The position numbers were made by a program, and so were the translations under genes. From contig JAVKFU010000018.1 in the NCBI GenBank assembly GCA_040223695.1, positions 1 to 64,000 of the forward strand: a DNA stretch of 64,000 nucleotides, in the 5' to 3' direction. Position 1 is the stretch's first letter, and each line of letters begins with the position of its first letter. The notes below the pieces were generated by a model, which worked only from the letters and a program-made list of their open reading frames with translations, was not told the origin of the DNA and did no database searches. The DNA comes from Deltaproteobacteria bacterium. GTDB taxonomy: Bacteria > Desulfobacterota_D > UBA1144 > Nemesobacterales > UBA2774. This document shows, piece after piece, positions 8,166 through 15,299 of the stretch.

Positions 8166-9491
8166 TTATTTTAAGTTGTTTTCTTGCGGACTAGCCTTTC
8201 TGATCTTTATTATATCTTCTAATTGGTGAATTAAAAACAGTAATAGGGCCGCGCTGGTAAACCCGAGCACCCAGGGATATCCTCCCACAATCGCGACCAC
8301 GAGAAATCCGAGTGAATAAAAGTTCCTTCTGGCCATGGGGCGCACAAATTTGATGAGCCTCCGAATAGTCGAGCTGTTTTTCTCTTCAACCAATTTATCG
8401 ACCTCGAAATAAGCTACCAGACTGCCCGAATCCGTATACCTCGCGAGGAAGTAAAATGACCAGATTACGAAGAAAATGAAAACGGAGATATTGAAAGCGC
8501 CCAGTATTATGGCAACAGGATTCTTTGAGATAAGGTAATACCCTATCGGGACACCGAGTAAAAAGGAAAGCACGGTAACCTGATCGGAAATAGTATCAAC
8601 CCACTGGCCTTTTTTTGTCTCCATGAGCTTGACTCGCGCTACCTCCCCGTCGCAGCGGTCGAGTATAGTTGCGGCCTGCATGCAGAGAGCGCCTACAACC
8701 GGATAGCCGATTGCATAAAAGACGCCGCAGAGCACGCCTATAACATTTATTAAAATGCTTATCATATTGGGCGTAAGGGGAGTTTTTACCAGGAGCCTGC
8801 TGGTGGGCAATGAGATTTTGCTGTTTACGCTTCTTGAAATCCAGCCTGTGGCGGTCTTGCCCACATGGGCAAATATCATGTTTTCCGCTTTTTTGACGGA
8901 TTCTTTTTCAGACGAGAGCCTCATCCAGTAGGTGTCGGAGAACTCCTTGTATTTTACTTTATCTCTTCCGATAAGCTCCTGAACGAAGGTTTTAATGGAC
9001 ATCGAATCCATAATGGATTTTTCGAGGAGCTTCCCGGAGGCTATGAACGCTCCTACCGCCCTGCCGCCTGTTGAGAATAGGTCTGCAACATCGTCGCCGC
9101 CACCGGTTTTTACCCAGGCGTCCCGTGACGTATCAACGAGCACAAGGATCTCGCCCGGTTTTGTCGCGGAATCCATGAAATTCGACAACGCCCCGGGGGT
9201 TGTTACCAGGTTCGATTGAATTATCAGGCAAGGGGAAGAGCCGAGCTCTGTTTCCGTTCCAAGAGAGCGCCAGCTTATGTCGCTCTCTATACGCTTGTCG
9301 CCTGAGAGGAGTTCTTTTAAAGGGGAATCCTTTTTTTCGGTTATTATCGTGAAATTTTTGATGCCCGCCCTCTGAGCGGTTATAACGAGACGTTTAATCT
9401 GGGGCAGAGACCCGAATACGGTCTCTCCGTGGTTGCTTAATTTTTCTTCTTCTATACCCGTACCGGCGGCTACAAGTATTGCATGGTCCAT
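8166..9491 (-). CDS. Two-domain protein: degenerate nucleotidyltransferase + CDP-alcohol phosphotransferase
   Basis: The C-terminal half (about 225-430) is a membrane CDP-alcohol phosphotransferase with the full signature D-x2-D-G-x2-A-R-x8-G-x3-D-x3-D (DRCDGEVAR ... GQWVDTISD) and about 5-6 helices. It would move a phospho-headgroup from CMP onto an alcohol. The N-terminal half (1-200) resembles a nucleotidyltransferase fold (AILVAAGTG) but lacks the usual G-x-R-L...PK active-site residues, so it is probably not catalytic. The layout recalls bifunctional inositol-phosphate cytidylyltransferase/DIPP synthase. The active cytidylyltransferase may be the neighbour 4 bases upstream at 9496-10269. 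Confidence 0.85.
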   Translation of the reverse strand: MDHAILVAAGTGIEEEKLSNHGETVFGSLPQIKRLVITAQRAGIKNFTIITEKKDSPLKELLSGDKRIESDISWRSLGTETELGSSPCLIIQSNLVTTPGALSNFMDSATKPGEILVLVDTSRDAWVKTGGGDDVADLFSTGGRAVGAFIASGKLLEKSIMDSMSIKTFVQELIGRDKVKYKEFSDTYWMRLSSEKESVKKAENMIFAHVGKTATGWISRSVNSKISLPTSRLLVKTPLTPNMISILINVIGVLCGVFYAIGYPVVGALCMQAATILDRCDGEVARVKLMETKKGQWVDTISDQVTVLSFLLGVPIGYYLISKNPVAIILGAFNISVFIFFVIWSFYFLARYTDSGSLVAYFEVDKLVEEKNSSTIRRLIKFVRPMARRNFYSLGFLVVAIVGGYPWVLGFTSAALLLFLIHQLEDIIKIRKASPQENNLK

Positions 9492-9495
9492 TTTG

Positions 9496-10269
9496 TCAAC
9501 TAGTTTCTACAACTCTTAGGACCCGTTCCTGATAGGATTTCTTTATGAATTTATTCGAATTGAATCTTGCCCTGAAAAGATCGCTCGGATAATCCACGTC
9601 CATCCAGAATAAATCATCTATATCGAGTGATTTCACTTTATAACCTTTCTTAATAAGTCTGTGAATCGCGGAAATATACCATTTATTCTCAGCCCCTACC
9701 GTACGCATCTCTTCCTCGATAGCTCTTTTCATAAGTTCAACCCCGGTGTCCCTGAACACCCTGACGCCTACGGACTCGGCGGATGCCCTGTTGTTTAAAG
9801 TTTTGCTGATATCTACAATCTTTGTTTCCTTGATTACAACCTTCATATCTTCATCTTCATAGCTCGATTTTTTCTTGATGGGGAGGCAGATTTTCTCATC
9901 CCTCATCATGAGTGCCTGCTCAAGCACTTCTATTTCGAATACGTCATCTCCGTTCATAACCACCATATCGTCATCCATCTCGCCTCTCGCTATCCAGAGT
10001 GAAATTAAGCTGTTTGTGGTCTGATAAAACGGATTGTAGAGCGTTTTAATTCTCATTCCGAGGCCGTCGTAATTTCTGAGAAAATTTTCGACCTTTTCAA
10101 AACCGAAACCGACTACTATTACAACTTCGTCTATCCCGCAATCACGGATATGGTTTATCTGATGCTCAAGTATGGTTTCTCCGCCTATATCCAGTAAACA
10201 TTTGGGAATATACTTGGTGTAGGGATAAAGCCTCTTACCTCTTCCGGCTGCAAGTATTACAGCTTTCAT
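9496..10269 (-). CDS. Sugar/choline-phosphate-type nucleotidyltransferase
   Basis: A 257-aa nucleotidyltransferase with an intact active-site start (AVILAAGRGKRLYPYTKYIPKCLLDIGG) and the MNGDD metal motif near residue 107-111. It belongs to the group annotated as phosphocholine or inositol-phosphate cytidylyltransferases. It should activate a phosphorylated alcohol with CTP, providing the CDP-alcohol used by the enzyme encoded 4 bases downstream. GGAGA sits about 9 bases before the ATG. It is the first gene of the operon ending with the beta-hydroxylase. The exact alcohol (inositol, choline or glycerol phosphate) cannot be told, but ino1 at 32687 makes inositol phosphate plausible. Confidence 0.87.
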   Translation of the reverse strand: MKAVILAAGRGKRLYPYTKYIPKCLLDIGGETILEHQINHIRDCGIDEVVIVVGFGFEKVENFLRNYDGLGMRIKTLYNPFYQTTNSLISLWIARGEMDDDMVVMNGDDVFEIEVLEQALMMRDEKICLPIKKKSSYEDEDMKVVIKETKIVDISKTLNNRASAESVGVRVFRDTGVELMKRAIEEEMRTVGAENKWYISAIHRLIKKGYKVKSLDIDDLFWMDVDYPSDLFRARFNSNKFIKKSYQERVLRVVETS

Positions 10270-10529
10270 AATATGTTCTCCACTTCAGAAGGTTATGTTT
10301 GATGTTTTACTTGCAAGATGCAATTTAGAACAAAGCGTGGAATACGAAAAGCGTATCCCCTCCTCCTTTAATATAGCTAACAGTTATAACCTCCATAATA
10401 GCTTATGTCAATATTTTTGATGTAATTTCTGACCTTAAGCTTCTGAATTTAACAAATTTCCTAAAATAATATTTACACAGCCGGCTCCGCTCAGCCTGAC
10501 ATAGTCTTAAAGGGCAGGGGTGAGTACGA
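10270..10529. other. Intergenic region upstream of the nucleotidyltransferase operon
   Basis: No coding frame is convincing. The region must hold the minus-strand promoter of the 10269-7344 operon. The stretch near 10420-10475 is AT-rich. Nothing else is recognised. Confidence 0.4.
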
Positions 10530-10577
10530 AAAATAAATTCCGCAGCCCCCGCCCGAAGTCTTTGCCCGGGAGGAGGC
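10530..10577 (-). terminator. Possible terminator of panBCD
   Basis: Directly after the panD stop on the minus strand, an 11-bp stem (10545-10555 with 10567-10577; one mismatch and one wobble, GC-rich) is followed, after about 5 bases, by an imperfect T-rich run (complement of 10530-10540). The gap between stem and T-run makes it a weak call. Confidence 0.4.
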
Positions 10578-10967
10578 TCAGTTTTTTGCAACCTGCAATT
10601 TTTTCGGTTCGGGCTTTATTTCGGTAATATTGTTGGCGGCGTCGACATATACCAGTTTCGGTACGTGTGCCTTGCATTCGTTTTCATTATAAGACGCGAA
10701 GCTCGCGATAATCAGACAGTCCCCTTCTTTCGCGAGGTGCGCAGCCGCTCCGTTGACACATATTTCGTTCGCGCCGCGTTTGCCTTCGATAACATAGGTT
10801 ACGAACCTGTGGCCGTTGGTGATGTTGAATATGTGCACCTGCTCGTAATGGAAGAAATCGGCGGCGTCCATTAAATTCCTGTCTATCGTTATACTGCCCT
10901 CATACTCGAGGTCGGCCTCGGTAACCGTCGCCCTGTGTATCTTTGACTTAAGCAATGTTCTGCGCAT
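10578..10967 (-). CDS. panD: Aspartate 1-decarboxylase (pyruvoyl enzyme)
   Basis: PanD makes beta-alanine for pantothenate. The self-cleavage site Gly24-Ser25 (YEGSITID) is present, as are the N-terminal [14 protein letters not shown] and the central [16 protein letters not shown]. At 129 aa it is full length with a normal C-terminus plus a short Lys/Pro tail. AAGGAG precedes the ATG. It is the last gene of panB-panC-panD, 28 bases downstream of panC. Confidence 0.96.
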   Translation of the reverse strand: MRRTLLKSKIHRATVTEADLEYEGSITIDRNLMDAADFFHYEQVHIFNITNGHRFVTYVIEGKRGANEICVNGAAAHLAKEGDCLIIASFASYNENECKAHVPKLVYVDAANNITEIKPEPKKLQVAKN

Positions 10968-10995
10968 GACTAAGCTCCTTTTCAGATTATATACT

Positions 10996-11853
10996 TTAAA
11001 GCACTATATTATCAATGAGTCTGGCGCCGCCTATGCGTACGGCCAAAGCCGCCACATCGCCGGGCGAGGCTGACTTTTTATCTTCGAGTGTTTTGCCGTC
11101 CCTGATCTCGAAATAATCAATTTCGTCAACGGAGGCCCTGTGAAGCACCCTGTAACCCGATTCAATCAGGTCCGTCGTATTTCTCTCACCTTTTTCAAAC
11201 CTTTCTTTGATCTCAAAAAGCGCTCGTGATAAATACAACGCCTTTTCTCTTTCTTCGGCGCTGAGATATGAATTCCTCGAGCTCATCGCAAGCCCTGACG
11301 GCTCCCTCACGATGGGCATTCCTATTATTTCAACTTCAAGGCTCAGGTCTCTTACCATTTTTTTTATGATCTGGAGCTGCTGATAGTCCTTTTGTCCGAA
11401 TATGGCTATATGCGGTTTTACGATATTGAAAAGCTTCAATACCACCGTTGCCACGCCTCTGAAATGACCGGGTCTGAATCTTCCGCAAAGAGGGCTCCCC
11501 AGCCCGGTCACCTCAACGCAGGTGTCGAATCCGGGCGGATAAATATCCTCGACTTCGGGGAAGAAAGCGGCGTCGACCCCGGCCTCGTTCATTTTTTTCT
11601 TGTCCCCGTCAATATCTCTTCTGTAGCTTTTGTAATCCTCGTCCGGACCGAACTGTGTCGGGTTAACAAATACGCTTGCAATTAATATGTTTCCCCTCTT
11701 CCTGCCCTCCCTCATCAAGTTCAGGTGCCCTTCATGGAGCGCCCCCATCGTCGGGACGAACGAAATGACCTTCCCCTCCCTCCTGATGCAGGTTGAAAAG
11801 GCCTGCATCTCCTTTACGCTCTTTATTAGCTTCATGGTTTTCATCTCAGTCAT
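10996..11853 (-). CDS. panC: Pantothenate synthetase
   Basis: PanC ligates pantoate and beta-alanine with ATP. Signatures: [16 protein letters not shown] (ATP site), [21 protein letters not shown], and [15 protein letters not shown]. At 285 aa it is the usual length. Its start overlaps the 3' end of panB by 8 bases, indicating coupled translation. In-frame ATGs at codons 1, 4 and 7 leave the exact start uncertain by a few residues. Confidence 0.95.
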   Translation of the reverse strand: MTEMKTMKLIKSVKEMQAFSTCIRREGKVISFVPTMGALHEGHLNLMREGRKRGNILIASVFVNPTQFGPDEDYKSYRRDIDGDKKKMNEAGVDAAFFPEVEDIYPPGFDTCVEVTGLGSPLCGRFRPGHFRGVATVVLKLFNIVKPHIAIFGQKDYQQLQIIKKMVRDLSLEVEIIGMPIVREPSGLAMSSRNSYLSAEEREKALYLSRALFEIKERFEKGERNTTDLIESGYRVLHRASVDEIDYFEIRDGKTLEDKKSASPGDVAALAVRIGGARLIDNIVL

Positions 11854-12655
11854 AGGAATTTTCCTCGGACGGGAACGCGCCGCTTCTCACTTCATCGATG
11901 AATTCCCGTGTCGAGCTCAGAACTACTTCCCTCAGATTTGAATAACGCTTTACGAATTTCGGAACCGGTTCAGGGGAAAGCCCGAGTAAATCGTTTATTA
12001 CAAGCACCTGACCGTCACAGCCGGGACCCGCGCCGATGCCGATCGTGGGTATGCCTATTGAACCCGTAATTTCTTTTGCCAGAGATTGCGGGATACTTTC
12101 AAGCACCAGCGAAAAAGCGCCCGCGCTCTCTACCGATTTTGCGAGCTCTACGAGTCTCCTGGCTTCGCTTTCTCCTCTGCCCTGGAGTTTGTATCCACCC
12201 ATCCGGAGGAAATTCTGAGGGCAAAGGCCTATATGTCCCATGACGGGTATTCCCGCTTGTTGTATTGTATAAACCGTTTCTATACTATCTTCAGATGTCT
12301 CCAGTTTGACTGATTCGGCTCCGCCTTCTTTCACCAATCTTCCCGCGTTCCTCAATGCCTCCTCCTTCGATATCTGAAAAGACATGAAGGGCATATCGGC
12401 TGTAAGGTGTGAATTTACCGTTCCTCTCGATACGAGCCTCGTATGGTATATCATTTCTTCCATTGTGACCGGAAGTGTTGTTGGAAGGCCCTGAATCACG
12501 TTTCCGAGAGAATCCCCTACGAGAATTATGTCTGCCTCCGCTTCATCGAGTATTTTCGCTGTGGCCGCGTCGTAGGCGGTGATCATGGCGATCTTCCGCC
12601 CCTCTTCTTTCATGGAGCGGATTATCGGTGCCGTTTTTTTTGTCGTCTCAGCCAT
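11846..12655 (-). CDS. panB: 3-methyl-2-oxobutanoate hydroxymethyltransferase
   Basis: PanB adds a hydroxymethyl group from methylene-tetrahydrofolate to 2-oxoisovalerate, the first step to pantothenate. Signatures: MITAYDAATAKILDEA, ILVGDSLGNVIQG with metal-binding Asp, MPFMSF, and IGIGAGPGCDGQVLVI. 269 aa is typical. There is no Shine-Dalgarno between the ATG and the T-tract of the leader hairpin just upstream, so expression is probably controlled by that leader. First gene of panBCD. Confidence 0.95.
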   Translation of the reverse strand: MAETTKKTAPIIRSMKEEGRKIAMITAYDAATAKILDEAEADIILVGDSLGNVIQGLPTTLPVTMEEMIYHTRLVSRGTVNSHLTADMPFMSFQISKEEALRNAGRLVKEGGAESVKLETSEDSIETVYTIQQAGIPVMGHIGLCPQNFLRMGGYKLQGRGESEARRLVELAKSVESAGAFSLVLESIPQSLAKEITGSIGIPTIGIGAGPGCDGQVLVINDLLGLSPEPVPKFVKRYSNLREVVLSSTREFIDEVRSGAFPSEENSYD

Positions 12656-12836
12656 TTGAAATAAAAAAACCGGACAGAGGACGAAACATACCTCTTCCGG
12701 CTTAGAATTATTTTAATTTATGTGGGGTACGGCTTGAATTCCGTCCCGAATTTATCATTTCAAACATTTCTGCGTCCCGGTCTTCAAAGGAAGATCCAAG
12801 CGATGTAACTAATAGAAGCTTCAGCAAAAAAGCTTC
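12656..12836 (-). promoter_or_regulatory. Structured 5' leader of panBCD, candidate riboswitch/attenuator
   Basis: Reading the minus strand toward panB, four hairpins occur in about 180 bases. H1 has a 7-bp stem (GAAGCTT/AAGCTTC, 12815-12836). H2 has a 7-bp stem with one bulged A and a 4-base loop (12779-12797). H3 has a 7-bp stem with one bulged A (12725-12747). H4 is the terminator hairpin at 12661-12700. Bulged-A hairpins upstream of panB recall the published 'pan' RNA motif, a candidate riboswitch known from some deltaproteobacteria, but I cannot confirm the consensus from memory. A termination-controlled leader is an inference from the layout. Confidence 0.5.
12661..12700 (-). terminator. 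Intrinsic terminator in the panB leader
   Basis: On the minus strand CCGGAAGAGG (12691-12700) pairs with CCTCTGTCCGG (12670-12680; one bulge) across a 10-base loop and is followed at once by seven T residues. It ends only 7 bases before the panB ATG, so it must regulate panB rather than end an upstream gene. Confidence 0.7.
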
Positions 12837-13082
12837 AAAAAGCCTAATTACGATAAAGAAAAAGCTTAAAATGTCAAGTAAATACTATTTCCGTTCTCGT
12901 CACCCTATGTAATATTATGCTCCCGTTCAGGATGGCACTGTTTTAGCTTATGGAGTCAATTTAGAGTGTATATGGCGAGAAATTCCAAATCAAGCGGAAA
13001 TAAAATCGGCCGATTACCAGGTCAAAAAATCATATATAATTCCATTTTAAGATTAAGCTTAAGAAACTGTTACGGGGGAGTC

Positions 13083-13874
13083 GTGTCAATAGAAATATTT
13101 CAGGTAGATGCGTTTGCGGAAAAGCCTTTCACGGGAAACCCGGCAGCGGTATGCATATTGGAGCGGCCAGCGGATCCTGTCTGGATGCAGAAATTAGCCG
13201 CCGAGATGAACCTGTCCGAGACCGCGTTTCTGAGTCCCCGGGGCGGCGGCTTTAATCTCAGATGGTTTACTCCGACAACGGAGGTGGAATTATGCGGTCA
13301 CGCTACGCTGGCTGCGGCTCATGTGCTGTGGGAATCGGGCTGCCTCGAACCTGATAAGAGAGCGGAATTTTACACTGAGAGCGGCGTTTTGACGGCTTCT
13401 AAAACGGGAAAGCTTATAGAGCTTGATTTCCCCTCCGAGCCTGAAACTGAAATCAGGACACTCCCGCTTCTTGAAGAAGCTCTCGGTATCGATGCGAGAT
13501 ATGTGGGGAAGAACCGGTTCGATTACCTTATGGAGGCCGGGTCGGAGGAGATTGTGAGGAAGCTCGATCCCGACTTTAATCTACTAAGGGAGATTCCGGC
13601 GAGAGGCGTGATCGTAACCAGCGTCTCGGGTTCACCTGAATACGATATCGTCTCGCGTTTTTTCGCTCCCGCGTCCGGCATCGACGAGGACCCCGTTACG
13701 GGCTCCGCACACTGCTGTCTCGGGCCGTACTGGATGAAGAAGCTCGGGAAAAAAGAATTTACCGCTTTTCAGGCGTCTCCTCGCGGCGGGGTGGTTCACG
13801 TCCGGGTAAACGGCGGGAGGGTTGTCCTCGGAGGGAAGGCGGTTATTGTGTTCAAGGGTGTTGTGCTTGCGTGA
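13083..13874 (+). CDS. PhzF-family isomerase/epimerase-like protein
   Basis: PhzF proteins share the diaminopimelate epimerase fold. Family landmarks: IFQVDAFAEKPFTGNPAAVC, MNLSETAFL with the catalytic Glu, FTPTTEVELCGHATLAAAH, and EDPVTGSAHCCLGPYW. Length is 263 aa if started at GTG 13083 (GGGGGAG at 13074-13080). An upstream GTG at 12966 would add 39 residues with no family similarity, so I reject it. The reaction is unknown: most stand-alone PhzF-like proteins are not phenazine enzymes, and no phenazine gene is nearby. The stop codon overlaps the first base pairs of the REP-like repeat at 13873. Confidence 0.9.
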   Translation: MSIEIFQVDAFAEKPFTGNPAAVCILERPADPVWMQKLAAEMNLSETAFLSPRGGGFNLRWFTPTTEVELCGHATLAAAHVLWESGCLEPDKRAEFYTESGVLTASKTGKLIELDFPSEPETEIRTLPLLEEALGIDARYVGKNRFDYLMEAGSEEIVRKLDPDFNLLREIPARGVIVTSVSGSPEYDIVSRFFAPASGIDEDPVTGSAHCCLGPYWMKKLGKKEFTAFQASPRGGVVHVRVNGGRVVLGGKAVIVFKGVVLA

Positions 13875-13949
13875 GATTGCCGCGGCTCCTTCGGAGCCTC
13901 GCAATGACGAGCGAGGGTGTCATTGCGAACCGAAGGTGAAGCAATCTCG
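13873..13949. repeat. REP-like inverted pair, left of the GIY-YIG gene
   Basis: Unit a (13873-13908) starts GAGATTGCCGCGG and ends CTCGCAATGAC. Unit b (13919-13949) is the same motif inverted (GTCATTGCGA...GCAATCTCG). Each unit can fold through its ATTGC/GCAAT ends and the two are mutually complementary, as in BIME elements. It abuts the phzF stop on one side and lies 20 bases before the GIY-YIG start on the other. Confidence 0.8.
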
Positions 13950-13956
13950 TATTGTC

Positions 13957-13962
13957 TATAAT
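13957..13962 (+). promoter_or_regulatory. -10 box of the GIY-YIG gene
   Basis: A perfect TATAAT lies 7 bases before the ATG at 13970. The -35 position falls inside the REP-like repeat and is not consensus. If used, the transcript is leaderless. Confidence 0.4.
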
Positions 13963-13969
13963 TGTATCG

Positions 13970-14231
13970 ATGAATCAAAAATATTACTTCGTTTATATAA
14001 TGATGAATAAAAACAATACAGTGCTTTACACAGGAATTACGAATGACTTGAAAAGAAAGGTTTATGAGCATAAAGAAAAAATAGTCGAGGGTTTTACAAA
14101 AAAATACAATGTTTCCAAGTTAGTTTATTACGAGGTTTTTGAAAATATCTCTAGTGCAATCAGCAGGGAAAAAGATAGAGTTGATAGAAAGCATTAATGA
14201 TAGTTGGAAAGATTTATACGAAGAGATTTGA
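13970..14231 (+). pseudogene. GIY-YIG nuclease-domain gene, inactivated by a small deletion
   Basis: Small GIY-YIG endonuclease-like protein (YhbQ/UPF0213 type). Residues 1-65 show the core: YYFVYIM, LYTGITNDLKRKVYEHK, GFTKKYNVSKLVYYEVFE, SAISREK. The frame then runs to an early TAA (14195-14197). The normal C-terminus continues in another frame (KIELIESINDSWKDLYEEI, ending TGA 14229-14231). Family members carry about 9-10 residues, typically QIKAGSRRK-like, between SREK and KIEL; here they are missing, with an A-tract (GGGAAAAAGATAG) at the joint. An out-of-frame deletion between A-runs explains this. The restored stop overlaps the next repeat. The gene is enclosed by REP-like pairs on both sides. 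Confidence 0.75.
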
Positions 14232-14316
14232 GATTGCCGCGGTCGCATAAATCGCTCCCTCGCAATGACGAGTCAGCGTGTCATCGCGAGGCCGCGCAAG
14301 CGGCCGTGGCGATCTC
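14230..14316. repeat. REP-like inverted pair, right of the GIY-YIG gene
   Basis: Unit a (14230-14269) is GAGATTGCCGCGG...CTCGCAATGAC. Unit b (14280-14316) is its inverted partner (GTCATCGCGAGGCCG...GGCGATCTC), with compensating A-to-G changes in both arms (TCATCGC/GCGATC) that keep pairing. Unit a is a 40-base perfect copy of the unit at 14526-14565. Confidence 0.8.
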
Positions 14317-14327
14317 TTTTTTATCTC

Positions 14328-14455
14328 GAGATTGCCGCGCTTCGTTTCACTATTAGAACTTGATCATACCTAGCTGCCAAAGTAAAGTTGCGTTTTGTAC
14401 ATTAAGCAAAGGCGTCCGGTTCTTGCACATGTTCAGAACCGTTGCTCGCAATGAC
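14328..14455. repeat. REP-like unit interrupted by about 92 bases
   Basis: The left half GAGATTGCCGCGCTTCG...(14328-14350) and right half TGCTCGCAATGAC (14443-14455) form one normal unit. Between them sits foreign sequence that contains a perfect 7-bp hairpin (CGGTTCT/AGAACCG). Confidence 0.6.
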
Positions 14456-14465
14456 ATGACGGAAG

Positions 14466-14565
14466 GATTGCCGCGCTCTGTTTATCCTGAGTTTATCGGA
14501 GGGCCCGCAATGACGTGGAAAAGACGAGATTGCCGCGGTCGCATAAATCGCTCCCTCGCAATGAC
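14466..14565. repeat. Two further REP-like units in tandem
   Basis: Units at 14466-14514 (GATTGCCGCGCTCTG...CCCGCAATGAC) and 14526-14565 (identical over 40 bases to 14230-14269) are in the same orientation. Together with the preceding units, seven copies occupy about 700 bases with no other gene. The open frame across this stretch is repeat-derived. Confidence 0.75.
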
Positions 14566-14657
14566 AATGTGGGGTTAGGCGGGGGAATATGAAATCACTC
14601 CAGGCTTGAAAATCTTAAAACGTTGTTCATAATTAAGAATCTCTAATACATTTGTCG

Positions 14658-14732
14658 GGCGGCGTAGCCAAGTGGTAAGGCAGCGGTCTGCAAAACCGCA
14701 ATGCCCCGGTTCGAATCCGGGCGCCGCCTCCA
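14658..14732 (+). tRNA. tRNA-Cys (GCA)
   Basis: A full cloverleaf: acceptor GGCGGCG/CGCCGCC, anticodon loop CTGCAAA with GCA, T-loop GGTTCGAATCC, discriminator T and an encoded CCA (14730-14732). Confidence 0.95.
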
Positions 14733-14775
14733 TTTTCATGGTTTGAAATATCGTATAATTATAAAAATTACACTA

Positions 14776-14859
14776 GCCCGGGTGGCGGAATAGGTAGACG
14801 CAAGGGACTTAAAATCCCTCGGGTGCAAACCCGTGCCGGTTCGAGTCCGGCCCTGGGCA
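14776..14859 (+). tRNA. tRNA-Leu (TAA)
   Basis: Class II tRNA with long variable arm. Acceptor GCCCGGG pairs with CCTGGGC, anticodon loop CTTAAAA gives TAA, the variable arm is TCGGGTGCAAACCCGT, and the T-loop is GGTTCGAGTCC. CCA is not encoded. It lies 43 bases after tRNA-Cys and is likely co-transcribed. Confidence 0.95.
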
Positions 14860-14860
14860 T

Positions 14861-14995
14861 ATAAATAAATACAGTACCTGTGTCCCCATAGAACCCCGCA
14901 TCGAACCCGTTCATTTTATACTCCTCTATGAGCTCAGAGATCGCGAACTTTACGACCTCGTAGAAATATTGTGATGCTTCTTCTATCGTGGCCAT
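14861..14995 (-). pseudogene. Small gene cut off at the tRNA-Leu 3' end
   Basis: An ATG at 14995, with GAGGTG 11 bases upstream, opens a 45-residue frame (MATIEEASQYFYEVVKFAI...) of ordinary coding composition. It has no stop before it runs into the antisense strand of tRNA-Leu, where the translated sequence is the familiar antisense-tRNA artefact (RAGLEPAR). The real C-terminus seems lost at the tRNA end. Product unknown; it could also be a chance frame. Confidence 0.3.
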
Positions 14996-15056
14996 ATCTT
15001 GATATGCACCTCAAACACATGGCCGGGCGGGTTTGCATTTGCTTATTGAATGTTTT

Positions 15057-15299
15057 TTAATTCGTTTCAACTATTTTATTTTCATTAGCCCAGGTAATCG
15101 CATGATCGTAGTCGTCGAAAGTCATTGAATCCAGAGAAGTGCCGTCTGACATCTTAAAACTCCACATCCAAACTTCTCCGACTTTTTTTAAAGTTGCCAG
15201 GACTATATTATCAAGGTTTATATATCTGCGAACTTCACTAGGCGGACTCCCCGCAGTCTCTAAAGTATCGATAGCACCGATAAAAACAATTTTTGCCAT
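15057..15299 (-). CDS. Hypothetical protein, 80 aa
   Basis: I do not recognise this protein. GGGAGGAG sits at good spacing before the ATG at 15299, which supports a real gene. It looks soluble, with a mixed alpha/beta pattern and aromatic residues (VWMWSFKMSDG). It lies in the accessory patch between tRNA-Leu and the acidic miniprotein. Confidence 0.6.
   Translation of the reverse strand: MAKIVFIGAIDTLETAGSPPSEVRRYINLDNIVLATLKKVGEVWMWSFKMSDGTSLDSMTFDDYDHAITWANENKIVETN

Noticed and set aside
12646-12690. 13-codon leader-peptide frame over the panB terminator hairpin
   Set aside because: The frame exists (starts in the hairpin loop and ends in the first panB codons) but the purine stretch before it is too close to the ATG, and there are no regulatory codons to read.
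12966-13082. N-terminal extension of the PhzF-like protein
   Set aside because: Thirty-nine extra residues from GTG 12966 are unlike PhzF proteins; the GTG at 13083 directly precedes the conserved start.
14360-14578. 72-aa frame in the repeat cluster
   Set aside because: It consists of REP-like repeat sequence and has no ribosome-binding site.
14768-14860. C-terminal half of a 75-aa minus-strand frame
   Set aside because: It is the antisense of tRNA-Leu and gives the well-known RAGLEPAR artefact.
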